Part shown: one piece after another, positions 43,001-54,697 of the stretch | Layout: the number at the start of each line of letters is the position of its first letter | How positions within the stretch are numbered: the first letter of the stretch is position 1 | Source: Nemertoderma westbladi | Taxonomy: Eukaryota > Xenacoelomorpha > Nemertodermatida > Nemertodermatidae | Length of the DNA: 64,000 bases | Reading direction: 5' to 3' | Assembly (NCBI GenBank): GCA_032718475.1 | Contig: JAUCBJ010001214.1 | Coordinates: 1 to 64,000 of the forward strand | The notes under the pieces: model-generated | Seen by the model: only the letters and a program-made list of their open reading frames with translations | Database searches by the model: none | What the model was told of the DNA's origin: nothing | Made by a program: the position numbers and the translations under genes

Positions 43001-44321
43001 TCCTCGAGCTGATTTTCCTCCGCTTGTTGTTGTAAACGATTGTCTAGGAACTCTTGCAGAGAATAGGTTCGTCCACGTTCGATGTCTTCCTCGAGGTTCT
43101 GGATTTCTCGATCGAACTGGGGTAAAGCTAATTATTTCACCGTTTGGACTTGTTGCTGCAATTTGCGTTTCTCTAAACAATCGTAAGTTCCTTTTCCGAT
43201 CTTCTGCCGAATAGCATCTAACGCGTCTCGTACAACGCTCTCCTCGACTTCGGTGACGGGTTGTATCGGGGTTAAACCGGGACGATTGTATGGGTTGAAC
43301 GGCGATATTAGATGCCTGCGTCCCAATCCGGCTAGGTAGGAAGGGCGGATATCTAGCGAGCCCACTACCGGAGTGCCACCGATTAACTGTTCAGGTAACA
43401 CAAGATCTTTAAATAGTGAGTACAGTTCAGGGGGATCCGTTATACTATTAGGATCAAGCGTTTGAGGTCTCACTAAGGAATGACGAGGTCTGATTGAGTA
43501 TTCCGGAACTCTGATCATGGGTTTATTTAAGGATCGTTTGAGTCGAGCGAGCATAGGTGATACGTCGAACAGGTTTCACTCGAAACGTGTAAAACTGTGT
43601 TTAGCGCAACGTCTCCGCGGATGTTTATGTCTTTCCATTTGCTGATTGGGTCTAGGGCATTCATCGCAGTAATACCAAAGACGCACGTCCTGCAGGGGAA
43701 ACGCGGGTGATCGTTCTCCAGTTTTACAATATTCCTCCATCTGTTCGAAGCTATCTGGGACGACAGGTAGCGGTCGATCGGCGGTAAGATACATCATAGT
43801 GAAATAGAGCCGTTTGAGTTCTATCATAGGGTCATGATGTATACCTTGAGGATATCGAGTTTCTAGATTTTGTTGACTGGCAATATTGAGATATGTTTCT
43901 CTCAAGAATTCCAGATAATCGTTGAAGTCGCTGCGTTTATCCGGCTCTTCAACGTCTTCTCTTTCGAGTCGGTTCCGAATAGAATTCTCGGTTTATCGTT
44001 CCGACTCCGCTGGGTATGATATTTAAATAAAACCAATTCCCTTTCGGTGTCTATATCGTCCGTATCGTGTAAATCGATAGGATGGCCAGTAGTTAAGAAG
44101 TCCATATACGTACCATTACGATGCGTATAGCGAGCGGTGAATTTTCTATAGTCCAATTCACGCGTAAGTTGCTCCTGGGACATCGGCGGTTCGATATAAC
44201 GACCATCGTCCTCCGTAGTAGTTGGACTAGCGTCGCCGCGTATTAAGCTATCAACAAACGCTTGTAAAGGTAGAGTATATCGCTCCCTGATACCAAGATC
44301 ATCTTCTATCAACTCAGTCAT
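40096..44321 (-). pseudogene. Large unknown ORF between pol and 3' LTR, copy A (broken)
   Basis: This is a degraded relative of the intact 1,417-codon ORF at 54,698-58,951. In reading order the lesions are as follows. A 13-bp deletion near 43,985 shifts the frame. A 15-bp in-frame deletion lies next to a TGA near 43,575 (copy B has Arg). A TAA lies at about 43,132, where copy B has Glu. A TGA lies at about 40,982. Between lesions the protein is still highly similar to copy B, including the Cys/His clusters and the basic tail. It is therefore a recently inactivated copy of a once-functional protein. Confidence 0.9.
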
Positions 44322-46025
44322 AGCTGCTATATGAGTTTATCAATATTATAATGAGTTTATAATTAGGCTAGCGGGCGTCGCTGCCTACCCCTCTCGGCCC
44401 CCGGACAGTGCAAGATCCTCAGCGCCGATGTACCGTCGTCGCTGTGTTTTTCGCCAACGTAGTAGCTACACAACGACAACGATAACTGGCACAAGTCACT
44501 CCACTGTCCGTCCCAAAGGCTTAGGTTTACTTCAGGTTCTTACTGCAGAGTTAGGGCTACTTTCACAATTGCGACTCGCTACTGTAAACACACTTTAGTA
44601 GTAACATTCACCTATAAACGCACAAATTCCACACAACTGTCACAAATTGTACACATTCGGGCCATTTGTCCGTTAGTCAAGTGCCTTCCAGAATGCCACG
44701 TTATTATTATGTATCCTTGGATACTAGCAGTGTGCTATTTATTCCTTATGCTATTCAATGGGGCAAGCTTTCTATTGTTCTTTTAACTAGCTTCTAATTC
44801 TAGCGTGGTTGTTGCTATGGTGACATTATGGAAAGCTAGCGGTAGAATTAGGGTAATTCCCATGCATACAGATCTGGGATGCTATTTAATAGTAATTCTT
44901 TAATTGTCAATATCCCCTTTATACATGATTTTATGAATTTTATCGGCTATTGACTATATATTGGAGATTCTCGCACACTAATATACTTAATAGGGTGAAT
45001 CTCCGCTCCCATGATCTATTAATTAATGGATTTTTGGGAATGTTATAAATTGTATAAAAATGACAATTTATCAAATTCATTAAAAAATATGAATTTAAAT
45101 TTATTCCCGTAAATTTTATTATTTAACATTAAATAGACACAATTTTATTCCAGAACATGTCTGGGGACTAGGATCCTGAATTCTAGGAAATTTGTCCTTT
45201 TAAGAGTATCGGTAAGTGCTACGATATCTTAATCGACTAGAATTTTAAAGGATCTAAATTTTAACCGATTTTGATTTATAGATTTTCTAGAGTTTAACTT
45301 GTAAGTATTTACTCTATTGTATTTGTTTGACAGATTTTATAAATATTAATAGTTAATATTTAAGATGGGCACCGGTTTATTCCAGAACTTGTCTGGGGAC
45401 GTTAACCACTGATTCTAGAAATTTGTCTTTCAAGTATATCGGTGGGTGCTGCGATATCTTAATCGACTAGAATTACAGATGGTCAAAGGGTTTAACAGAT
45501 TTATTTTGAGTTTTATGCTACTGTTAAAGGGACATCACGCTACTATATGTATTATTTAATATACGGTATGAGAGCAATATCGCAAGAAGCAATGTCAGTG
45601 AGAAGAGGCAAGTCGTTTCCAAGGTCTACCCAGAGCTTGGTTTAGCCGAGACACGAGGATCTGAATTTTGCATTCCTAATACTCTACTTACCAATAATAC
45701 TTGAATATAGTAGGAGCTTTATTGTACTTTAATAAGTACGGACATTTCATCTTACTGTAGTCACGTATTTATAATGTACTACGGACAGTAAGGAAAGAGA
45801 AAAAAGAATTATTTCTCGCCGTCGCACTAAATATATAATATATAAGTAATTAAGTAATAAGACTAATATATATTGCACTAATCTACTAAATAATCACTAA
45901 AATAACATTCTACTAAATAAAATTAAAGAAAACGATTATAATAAAATTACATAATAATACATACATAAATATAAAATAATAAAAATATATGAAATAATAT
46001 AGTCACACACCCACTCCAGACGCTG
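44322..46025 (-). other. Long spacer between BEL pol and the unknown ORF, copy A
   Basis: This 1.7-kb non-coding stretch is shared with copy B (58,952-60,570). It contains an imperfect direct repeat of about 238-bp period. Each unit begins ttattccagaacatgtctgg or near it (about 45,142 and 45,379) and ends gatatcttaatcgactagaa. Just before the ORF ATG, both copies keep atagcag on the minus strand, a possible splice acceptor two bases from the ATG. Confidence 0.7.
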
Positions 46026-49000
46026 TTACGTTGGGGAGTCCCTAGATGTTTGTTGGATTAGGGAGGTGGTTGTGGGAAGAGTATCTTGCCTTCCATAGTT
46101 TCCGGAGAGTTCTCTGTCTCTTTCCAGTAAACATAAACGACCAACTGGGCGATTGAGCTGCTGCGTCTCGAAGACAATTCCCGGTTTCTTAAAGTTACGT
46201 CGCATGACGACGAGTTCTACCGATCGCACCAAACCATCATCCGAGATATGAGTCTCGATGATACGACCTGTCTGCCACCGCTTACGTGGAAGATCTGAAT
46301 CCACAATAAGGACCATGTCTCCGGCGCTGACGTTTTCTTGCTGCGCAAACCACTTAGTTCGAAGTTGTAGAGTAGGCAGATAATGTTTTTCGAAATGGTC
46401 AGCGAAACGACGGGATAACAACTGCATAAGTTGCCAAGTTTGCCGGCAGTATTCGTCTCCGTCCGTGATTTCCGATCGTGGGAGCATGGCTACAGGTTTC
46501 TTCAGTAGGAAGTGCGCGGGTGTTAGCGCTTCCAGGGAATCGGGACTCGATGAGACTGGCATAAGCGGTCTCTCGTTGAGATAGGCGGCGATTTCCTCCA
46601 TTAACGTCCGCAAAAGTTCGTCGGTGAGATACGCGCGGCACGGCACTATAAAGTGAAATGCGGTCTTCACGCTTCTGATTAATCTCTCCCAACTTCCTCC
46701 CCACCAAGGGGCGTCGGCGGCGTTGAAGGTCCAGCTAGACGCTGTTACCCTTAGCTGATCGTCCACCTGTCTTTGGTTCCAATCTTTGACGTAAGCCTTG
46801 ATTTCATTGTTGGCACCAATGAAGTTCGTTCCCTTATCAGATCTCATCGTGTTGCTAGTTCCAAAGCGAGCGATCTGTCGGCGTAAGCTCAATATGAAGC
46901 TATTGGTAGATAAATCGTTCACCATATCGAGATGGATAGCTCTACAAGTCATACAGACAAAGATGACACACCATCTCTTGACTATAGTCCTAGCACGATA
47001 TACTTCAATAGGGCCAAATAAATCCACACCGGTATTAGTAAAGGGTGGTTCATAGAAGCTTACTCGTTCCCTAGGTAATTCTGCCTCTCGCTGTGTTAAA
47101 GGCCTACTGAATGCTTTCCTACAGGGTATGCAGTTCCTAAGAACTTGGTTCAGAGCTCTACGGGGTTTATAAAAATAATAGTGAGTTCGAATTTCGCTAA
47201 GAACTCGTTCTCTACCAGCATGATAAAGCTTACTGTGAACATCTACAATCATCTTGATTTGTATCTCAAGATTTCTAATGAGTATGGGAAACTTAGTGTC
47301 AAAGGATAATGGAGCATTAGTTAGTCGTCCTCCAACGCGTATTAACCCATCTATCATTGTGCTAGAGAAACGATCCCTTAAGCGCATCTGTGGATTTCTC
47401 AACAACAGGAAATACTTATCGGAATCCTCATAGCATTGCAGGAGTCTCAGTATCTGCTTATTGGTTTCTTCATGCTCCTGGTAACCGATCTTCTCCTTCA
47501 GGAATCTGTCTGATATCTTGTATTTGGGAAGATCTTTAACAACATGGACCTGCGCAGATGTCCGTGGAGCGGTATCACTAGTGGTCTTCGTCCTGGAGTA
47601 GTGATGATGAAAACATCGCTTTAAGTATGTAACGGCCTTACAGCGCCGATTCCAGGAACTATAGTGATGTATCGCTCTCTGCAGGAGGGGTGAGAGTCCT
47701 TGCGAGACGTCTGGTATTCCAGATTTCCAATCTCTCTCTCTGATTTCCACAACAGACTTATTTGTGGCTGTGGGTTTCGGATCCAAAGCGTCGTCTCCGG
47801 AAGTGTGTAGTACAGACAGCTCTATCGCGGGTTTAAATAACTTCGATTTACTCGCCCGGGTTTTAGGTTTGACTTTCTCCGCTCCCTTGGCTTGTCTAAT
47901 CTCCGCCGTAGTAAGATGAGGAGGCCATTCATCCTCTTCGTTGCTTAGGAAGTCGGGTCCACCTAACCAGTCTGGAGTATCTATCAGTTCTTGTGGAGTT
48001 GCTCCCCTGGAGGCGATGTCGGCTGGATTAATCGTCCCAGGGCAATGTCTCCATTGATCTATCTTCGTGCGACTAAGTATAATGGCTACTCTGTTGGTAA
48101 CAAAGACGCTGAACTGACAGACTTCATTGGTTATATACTCCAACACGAGTAAAGCATCGGTCCAATAGACAGTTTTCTCCAGGGGATAGTCGATCTGTTC
48201 TGTTACATTCCGGCCGATGGCTGTAGCGTATAGAGCCGCTTTTAACTCCGCTCGAGGAACTTTCAACTTGTTGTTTATCAAGGCCTTAGAGGTAACCAAG
48301 GCGACCTTAATTCCATCCGGAGTTTCAACTCTCAGGTAGGCTACTATACCTATTCCCATGTCGCTGGCGTCTCCAAACACATGGAGTTGATAGGCGTACG
48401 TGGGGAGAACATGACCAAAATATGAACGGGAAATTATAAAGTTCTCGATGGATGGTAGAGAATCTTCCCATTTCATCCACTTCTTTAATAGTTCTCCCTT
48501 AAGTGGATAGTCCCATGAGTGGTTTTCAAGCCACATTTGTTGTACTAAACTCCGAGCAATCAATATAACTGGGCTAATAAATCCCAATGGGTCGAAATAA
48601 GTGCTCAGGATACTTAAACAAATCCGTTTAGTCCGAACTGGATTATCTCGCTGTTTTAGCTGGAAAAACAGGATATCTCTCTCTGTGTCCCATTTCAAAC
48701 CAAGCGTCTTGGTTTCTGGAAGATCGTCCTTGATTAGGTCTAGATCTTTAACTCCTCAGTCTTTTACCGGGATTGATTCCAGAAACTCACGGGAGTTGCT
48801 GGTGAATTTAGTTAATCGAAATCCACCTCTTTTCAAGCACTCTACCGTTCCTTTGGCGACATCAATGGCTTCTTCCACTGATGGGAGGGACTTTAAATTG
48901 TCGTCCATATATATATCCCGTTTGATGTTGTCGATAACCTCTTTAGAGAAGGCGTCCCGGTTGTCATCAGCAGTGGTGCGCACTACTGAGCAAGCGTTTG

Positions 49001-49730
49001 AAGGGCTCGAGATGATCCCAAAAGCCTGGATGGTCATCCAGTACTCCACCGGTTTCTGGTTGAGGTCTCCTTCAGGCCACCACAGAAATCGTAGGCTGTC
49101 TCGATCTCTATCCAGCGCCTTAACTTGTGAGAACATGCCTTCTATATCGGAGGCGAAAGCGATTGAATATTGTCGTAATCTTAAGAGTATTCCCAACAAG
49201 GATTGTAGTAAGTTGGGTCCTGGCAACAACTCGGAGTTAAGGGATTGGCCCATGTAGAGGGCGGAGCCGTCAAATACTACCCGGACTTCATTGGGTTTAC
49301 CGGGTTTGGGAACGTAATGATGTGTTAAATAGTACGTTCTCTCAGTTATGGGTGTTCCTTCCGGTACTCGATCCGCATATCCCTTGTCAATGAATTTCTT
49401 CAGCTGGGTCTTGAACATCTCCTTAGCTGAAGCATTTGCCGTAAGGCGTCGATGTAGTTGCGCAATTCTCTTCTCCGCCAAGGGTCGGTTGTTTATAAAA
49501 TTGGGTTCTCGCCGTCGGAAAGGCAGACCAATCTCATATCTACCTTGATCTTTAAGAAAACGTGTAGTTGTTTCCTGTATCTGCTTGGCTCTTTCTTCTT
49601 CTACCGATAGGGCCTTATCGTAGGAATTAGGCTCTACAGCCTCTTGAGTAAAGAATCGTACGGCGTGTTCATCACGAGTCTTCGCGTTGTAGCGATCTAT
49701 CACTTCATTCAGTTCGTCGCCTGAAATCGT
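46026..49730 (-). pseudogene. BEL/Pao pol: RT, RNase H, integrase (one in-frame TGA)
   Basis: The RT part (48,756-about 49,730) has RYEIGLPFR, VRVVFDGSA, FASDIEGMFSQV and catalytic YMDD (about 48,910). RNase H begins YQLHVFGDASDMGIG, then SKALINNKLKVPRAELKAAL. The integrase has its zinc-binding HHCC region, then the DDE residues in TGVDLFGP, RSDKGTNFIGA and GGSWERLI. A C-terminal domain ends at 46,026. The reading frame is continuous except for one TGA at about 48,755. The upstream end joins in frame to a gypsy-type integrase at about 49,730, so the BEL gag and protease are missing from this copy. Confidence 0.88.
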
Positions 49731-52137
49731 TTCAGTTCGATCGCCCATCTCGATCTTAAATGTTTTGGGTCCGGGGGTGAGGACCTTGTAAGGCCCCTCG
49801 TATGGGCGTTCAAATGGCGTCCGGTGGGCGTCGCGCCAGACGAAAACGTAGGTAGCGTCGTGGAGGTCCGGTGGAACCGACGACGAAGTCAGTCCGTGGT
49901 GTGACGTCGGTACCGGAGCGAACCGCCCGACCGTATCCCGGAGTTGAAGGAGGATCGTGGACGGCGAGTGCTGGGCGCCCGTAGCCGGCGGAAGGAACTC
50001 GCCCGGAACGGTGAGGGGGGCACCGTAGACCAGCTCGGCAGAGGAGGTCCCCAAGTTGTCCTTGGGAGCGGTCCGGATTCCGAGGAGAACCCACGGCAAC
50101 TCGTTGACCCAATCGGGGCCGGTGAGCGAGGCCCGCAAGGCGGACTTTAGGTGGCGGTGGAAACATTCCACCAGTCCGTTCGCCTGCGGGTGGTAGGCCA
50201 TGGTGCGGTGCAGTTGGGTGCCCAGCAGCTGGTTGACGGCGGACCAGAGCTGGGAGGTAAACTGCGAACCGCAGTCGGAGGAGAGATCCATGGGGACGCC
50301 AAACCGAGATATCCAGTTGGAGATGAGAGCCCGGGCGCAACTCTCGGTGGAGGTCTCGGTGAGAGGCACGGTCTCTGGCCATCGAGTGAACCGGTCTACC
50401 ATCGTCAGAAGATGAGTGAACCCACGCAATGGTGGTACAGGGCCGACCAGATCCACATGGATGTGGTCGAACCGGCGGTGGGGGGTGGCGAAGGTGCCAA
50501 GGGGCGCGCGGACGTGGCATTGCACCTTGGAAGACTGGCAAGGGATGCAGGTCTTCGCCCACCTCTTTGCGGAGGCCGTGCCACACGAACCTGTCGGTGA
50601 CGAGTTTCTTGGTGGTACGAGCATTGGGGTGAGACAGGCCGTGTAGGGCATGGAAGACGCGCCGTCGCCAGGCGACGATGGGTGTCCGAGAGAAATGTCG
50701 CAAAGTAGAGTGGCGTTGGCAGGGGCGAGCGGGACGTCTTCCAGTTGGAGGCCGGACACGGCGGAGCGGTAGGTTGGCAGCTCGGGGTCGGCGAGTTGGG
50801 CAGCCGCCATAGCCATGTAGTCGAGGCCAGGGAGGAGGGTTCGAACCGCGCTGACGGTAGTCCTGGAGAGCGCATCCGCCACACAGTTGTCTTTGCCAGC
50901 GACGTGTTCGATCGCCGTGGTGAACTCGGAAATATAGGCGATGTGCCGTTGTTGCCGATTCGACCACGGGTCGCTGATCTTGGCGAATGCGAATGTCAGG
51001 GGTTTGTGGTCTGTGTAGGCGGTGAAGACACGGCCCTCCAGGTAGTACCGGAAGTAGCGAACAGCGAGGTACAGCGCGAGGAGTTCCCGGTCGAACGCGC
51101 TGTACTTCACCTACGGGGGTCGAAGTTGGCGGCTGAAGAACGCCAGGGGGCGCCACGAGTCGCCGACGAGCTGTTCTAGAATAGCGCCCACTGCCGTGCC
51201 GGATGCGTCCACGGTGAGCGCCGTCGGTGCGTTGGCGTTGGGGTGGGCGAGCAACGTGGCGTTGGCGAGGGCTTCCTCGGAGTTCCAGAACGCCGCCGCC
51301 ATGTTGGGGGTCCAGTCGAGGGACTTGGGTTTACCGGCAAGGGCCGCGTAGAGGGGCCGCATGATGGCGGCGGCCGCGGGGACGAACCGATGATAGAAGT
51401 TCACCATCCCCACGAACTCCTGCAGGCCCTTGATGGTGGTCGGCTGGGTGAACTCCCGGATGGCGGAGACCTTGTCGGGGAGCGGGATGGCGCCGTGGGC
51501 CGAGATTTGGTGGCCGAGGAAGTCGATGGTCGACCGACCGAACTCGCACTTGGCGAGGTTGCTCACGAGGCCGTGTTCTTGGAGGCGTATGAAGAGCTGA
51601 CGGAGGTGGTCACAGTGTGGTGTTCCTTGGGGGACCGACTCGTGACGAGGACGTCGTCTAGGTAGACGAAGAGGAAGTCGAGTCCCTGGCACACCGTGTC
51701 CATCAGTCTCTGGAAAGCCTGGGCCATGTTCTTCAGCCCCAACGGCATTCGAAGGAATTCAAACAGGCCGAACGGGGTTATAACCGCGGTCTTGGCGATG
51801 TCGGCCTCGGGTACGGGGATCTGGTGGTAGCCGCGCACCAGATCGATCTTAGAAAAGATCTTCGCCTGAGCCAGTCTGGAGGAGAAGTCCTGGATATGGG
51901 GGATGGGGTACCAGTCCGGAGTCGTGGCGTCGTTGAGGCGTCGGTAGTCGCCACACGGCCGCCATCCACCCAAGGGTTTAGGGGCCATGTGGAGGGGTGA
52001 CGCCCAGGGACTGTTGGACCGGCGGATGATCCCCATCTCCTCCATCTTCCGGAACTCGTCCCGCGCGATCTCGAGTTTGTCTGGAGGCAGACGACGGGCG
52101 CGGGAGTAGACCGGGGGTCCCTGTAAATAATAAACAA
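49731..52137 (-). pseudogene. Ty3/gypsy RT-RNase H-integrase fragment fused to BEL pol
   Basis: This GC-rich segment holds gypsy RT ([29 protein letters not shown], catalytic YLDD at about 51,660), RNase H (LTVDASGTAVGAIL, then AFDRELLALYLAVRYF) and integrase (HVDLVGP, SSDCGSQF, GLVECFHR). Lesions are a frameshift at about 51,600 and a TAG at 51,111-51,113. A compensating frameshift pair at about 50,560-50,690 puts the His pair of the zinc motif in another frame. There is no gag, protease or LTR. On the minus strand the coding part opens after tttattatttacag, a splice-acceptor-like sequence at about 52,120. Confidence 0.85.
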
Positions 52138-52596
52138 TATGTATTTCTTATTATAGGAGTGAAACTCGATATATTAGTCGAATTTATATATTTTATATTC
52201 GAAAGACAATATGACTCAATACTTACCTACTTACGTCGATTAATTTATCGACCTACCATATTTGTAAATATATCAAACTTAATGTTGTTTGAAAGGTCAT
52301 TTAATGCTTGTCTAGTCCTACCGGAAGTGACTCAACGAACTTTATTATTTTATATTATATGATGAAGTTGATCTACCCTTAATTAATTTCATTAATTTTT
52401 TAGTTAGATTGTTTATCGCATTTAATTGTATGTAGCAAGTATTTAATATCGACGTTACCTTTAATCGTTGAAAGATTGTATGCACCCTTTTCCATACAAA
52501 TTTCCGAAAAAACTCAATATTGTGTTATTCATAGAACGATTGTTGAACTTGTACGTAATTTTAGGGAACGGTTTTGCTGCATGAGAACGCGAATGG
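52138..52596. other. AT-rich non-coding sequence
   Basis: No gene recognised between the gypsy fragment and the 42-bp minisatellite. Confidence 0.5.
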
Positions 52597-53438
52597 ATCA
52601 TAACCATCAATAAGGACAGATTGAGAACTGCGAATGGATCATAACCATCAATAAGGACAGATTGGGGAACTGCGAATGGATCATAACCATCATTAAGGAC
52701 AGATTGGAAAACTGCGAATGGATCATAACCATCAATAAGGACAGATTGAGGAACTGCGAATGGATCATAACCATCAATAAGGACAGGTTGGAGAACTGCG
52801 AATGGATCATAACCATCAATAAGGACAGATTGGGGAACTGCGAATGGATCATAACCATCAATAAGGACAGATTGTGGAACTGAGTATGGATCATAACCAT
52901 GAATAAGGACAGATTGGAAAACTGCGAATGGATCATAACCATCAATAAGGACAGATTGGAGAACTGCGAATGGATCATAACCATCAATAAGGACAGATTG
53001 GAGAACTGCGAATGGATCATAACCATCAATAAGGACAGATTGGAGAACTGCGAATGGATCATAACCATCAATAAGGACAGATTGGAAAACTGCGAATGGA
53101 TCATAACCATCAATAAGGACAGATTGGAGAACTGAGTATGGATCATAACCATCAATAAGGACAGATTGGAGAACTGAGTATGGATCATAACCATCAATAA
53201 GGACAGATTGTGGAACTGAGTATGGATCATAACCATCAATAAGGACAGATTGGAAAACTGCGAATGGATCATAACCATCAATAAGGACAGATTGGAGAAC
53301 TGCGAATGGATCATAACCATCAATAAGGACAGATTGGAAAACTGCGAATGGATCATAACCATCAATAAGGACAGATTGAGGAACTGCGAATGGATCATAA
53401 CCATCAATAAGGACAGATTGGAAAACTGCCAATGGATC
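52597..53438. repeat. 42-bp minisatellite, about 20 units
   Basis: Each unit contains gaatggatcataaccatc and aataaggacagattgg. Because 42 is divisible by three, long ORFs appear on both strands (a 323-residue one repeats SVLIDGYDPF). They have no start or domain support. The array stops mid-unit at the LTR boundary (53,439). Confidence 0.94.
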
Positions 53439-54619
53439 TGTTCGCGCTTTTGAAGACCTTTAGCAGTTTAACCTGCCAAAATTTATATGTCTTTTAGTTA
53501 ATTAAAACACCTTTAGCATACGACAATATTTTATGCTAATAAACAAAACATTAGCCGAAGCCAGCCCATGCGCGATCATTCACCCGATGGATACACCCGG
53601 GAGGCTGAATTCGGATGCTTAAATTTTATTATTGCAGTGTAAGGTTGCAGTGTAAACCTACTGTATTATTCGATTGATCGTTAATAACTAATTTCTGACA
53701 GATATTATTGGCTTTCGGGAAATATTAACAGTTCCTTTAGGACGTGGCGCTCTATCTATTTAAACAGAACTAGGACTTATACTAAAGGCAACGATACTGC
53801 TTATGATTAAAGTATAAGGCGCATTCTTTAGGAAATGCTTTGTTACCAATCACAATCATGCACACTATTCTGCCGACCGTCAGTAAATTTGATCACACAT
53901 AAAGAGAGCAGCAATTGACTCATGTAGGTTCTGCTAAATAACATTAGATTCAATACACACCACATTGATATAAATCGCAATTGTTATGTATAGCCTGTCT
54001 CTCTAACCTGTAGTGTATCAAGAAAATTGGGAATTTTGGGTGATTTATCCGTATTCTCCAAAGGGCAATAATTCATCAACAAATCGATACAATTAATAAC
54101 TGACGGTAAATAACAGTACAAACAATATGATTAGTGCAGTTAAATTAAGTGAGTTAGGTAAGGTAACAGTTATACTTTCGATAATTTAAGCAGTTTTACT
54201 GGAGTTCTTCCCAAAAGCCGGTGTTATGGCGAAAAATGGGAACATAACAACAGAATCATATGAAGAATCATATGACTACATAACTATACGAGGATACCAA
54301 CTACCCTTATTCCCCGAAGCTCCCGTCCAACACAGAGGATGAGCATACAGATAGGAAATTCAGTTCAGTAGCTCTGGGATAGGTCAAAATCAACGCCCAC
54401 TCAAATTCTATTGGCTGATACGGACAGCAGGGCTGAGGCAACCTCCCTAAGCTGGTTGGCCGATCGAACAGAACCCAGATACCTTCGTACAGCACATCAG
54501 CCAATAAGCTGGTAGCTTGCACTATTTTTAGCTATAGATCCCTTTTAGAGTATTCTAGCGACCGGGGGGGAACTGGCCAGCAAGGCAAACGAATCAGTTA
54601 TCCCACCAAAGCTTTTACA
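53439..54619 (-). mobile_element. Putative 3' LTR of BEL-like element, copy B
   Basis: It is 1,181 bp long, starts TGTAAAAGC and ends CGCGAACA on the minus strand, and is inserted into the 42-bp array. The part at 53,439-54,125 is similar to copy A. The U3-like part (about 54,190-54,605) is almost unrelated to copy A. The 5' LTR would lie beyond 64,000. Confidence 0.65.
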
Positions 54620-54697
54620 CCGCTCCCAGAAAATGGGATTTAAGTCTATAAAATATACAAAATCACAGTTTCTAAAATATAAAAATACTCTAAACAG

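Noticed and set aside
44322-46025. This spacer as the BEL 3' LTR itself
   Set aside because: Homology between copies A and B continues through the ORF and ends at a TG/CA boundary 1.2 kb beyond it. This fits one longer element better, but it cannot be excluded until the 5' end is seen.
52461-53432. 323-residue ORF repeating SVLIDGYDPF
   Set aside because: A 42-bp minisatellite is automatically open. The other frame and strand are equally open, and no start signal or domain is visible.
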